Of a DNA stretch of 64,000 bases, positions 63,925 to 64,000 are shown in pieces. Each line of letters starts with the position of its first letter. Positions within the stretch are counted from its first letter, which is position 1. Under the pieces are notes generated by a model that was not told the DNA's origin, did no database searches, and saw nothing but the letters and a program-made list of their open reading frames with translations. The position numbers and the translations under genes are program-made. The stretch is from Takifugu bimaculatus (taxonomy: Eukaryota > Chordata > Actinopteri > Tetraodontiformes > Tetraodontidae): NCBI GenBank assembly GCA_004026145.2, contig CP034994.1:14738400-14802399 (forward strand). The letters run 5' to 3'.

Positions 63925-64000
63925 TTCGGTGGAGGAGGGCTTTGGCTTATTAGGAGATGAATAAGTTCTCTGCTGAGAGTTGACACACCATTCCCTCCAC

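Overview
The window is nuclear DNA of a bony fish, most likely a compact-genome percomorph. Genes are split into many short exons with GT-AG introns (as small as about 75 bp), CA/GT and AT microsatellites are common, and the protein set is vertebrate. I rebuilt eleven complete protein-coding genes exon by exon. The exon lengths of each gene sum to an exact multiple of three, but in four genes only after one base is discounted.

Layout, left to right: a makorin RING/C3H ubiquitin ligase (873-3026, +); fance of the Fanconi anaemia core complex (3722-6285, +); rpl10a (6977-8845, +) with a candidate H/ACA snoRNA in intron 3; an IRAG/LRMP-type tail-anchored ER protein (9684-12247, +); inava (12935-16036, -), convergent with it; about 5 kb without recognised genes; a FAM107-family gene (21272-21966, -); 3.3 kb without recognised genes; smc5 (25288-32243, +); elapor1-like (34171-41152, +); mapk14/p38alpha (42451-51196, +); srpk1 (52762-60683, +); lhfpl5 (61905-63924, -). 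In human, FANCE/RPL10A and MAPK14/SRPK1/LHFPL5 lie on 6p21.3, so much of the block is conserved synteny with other genes interspersed.

The most notable content is in the two kinase genes. mapk14 keeps two alternative 80-nt exons (9a/9b). They sit behind a minor-spliceosome (U12-type) donor but have U2-type donors of their own, so exon 9a cannot normally be joined to 9b. srpk1 carries a tandem duplicate of a 93-nt kinase-lobe exon: one copy is SRPK1-like and the other SRPK2/3-like. srpk1 also has a U12-type intron.

fance, elapor1, mapk14 and srpk1 each contain one extra base. Every one of the four can be read as a single T placed at a codon boundary that immediately makes an in-frame stop (TAA, TAG, TGA, TGA). 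The other seven genes have no frame break. The cause (assembly error, alteration, or biology) cannot be settled from the sequence alone.
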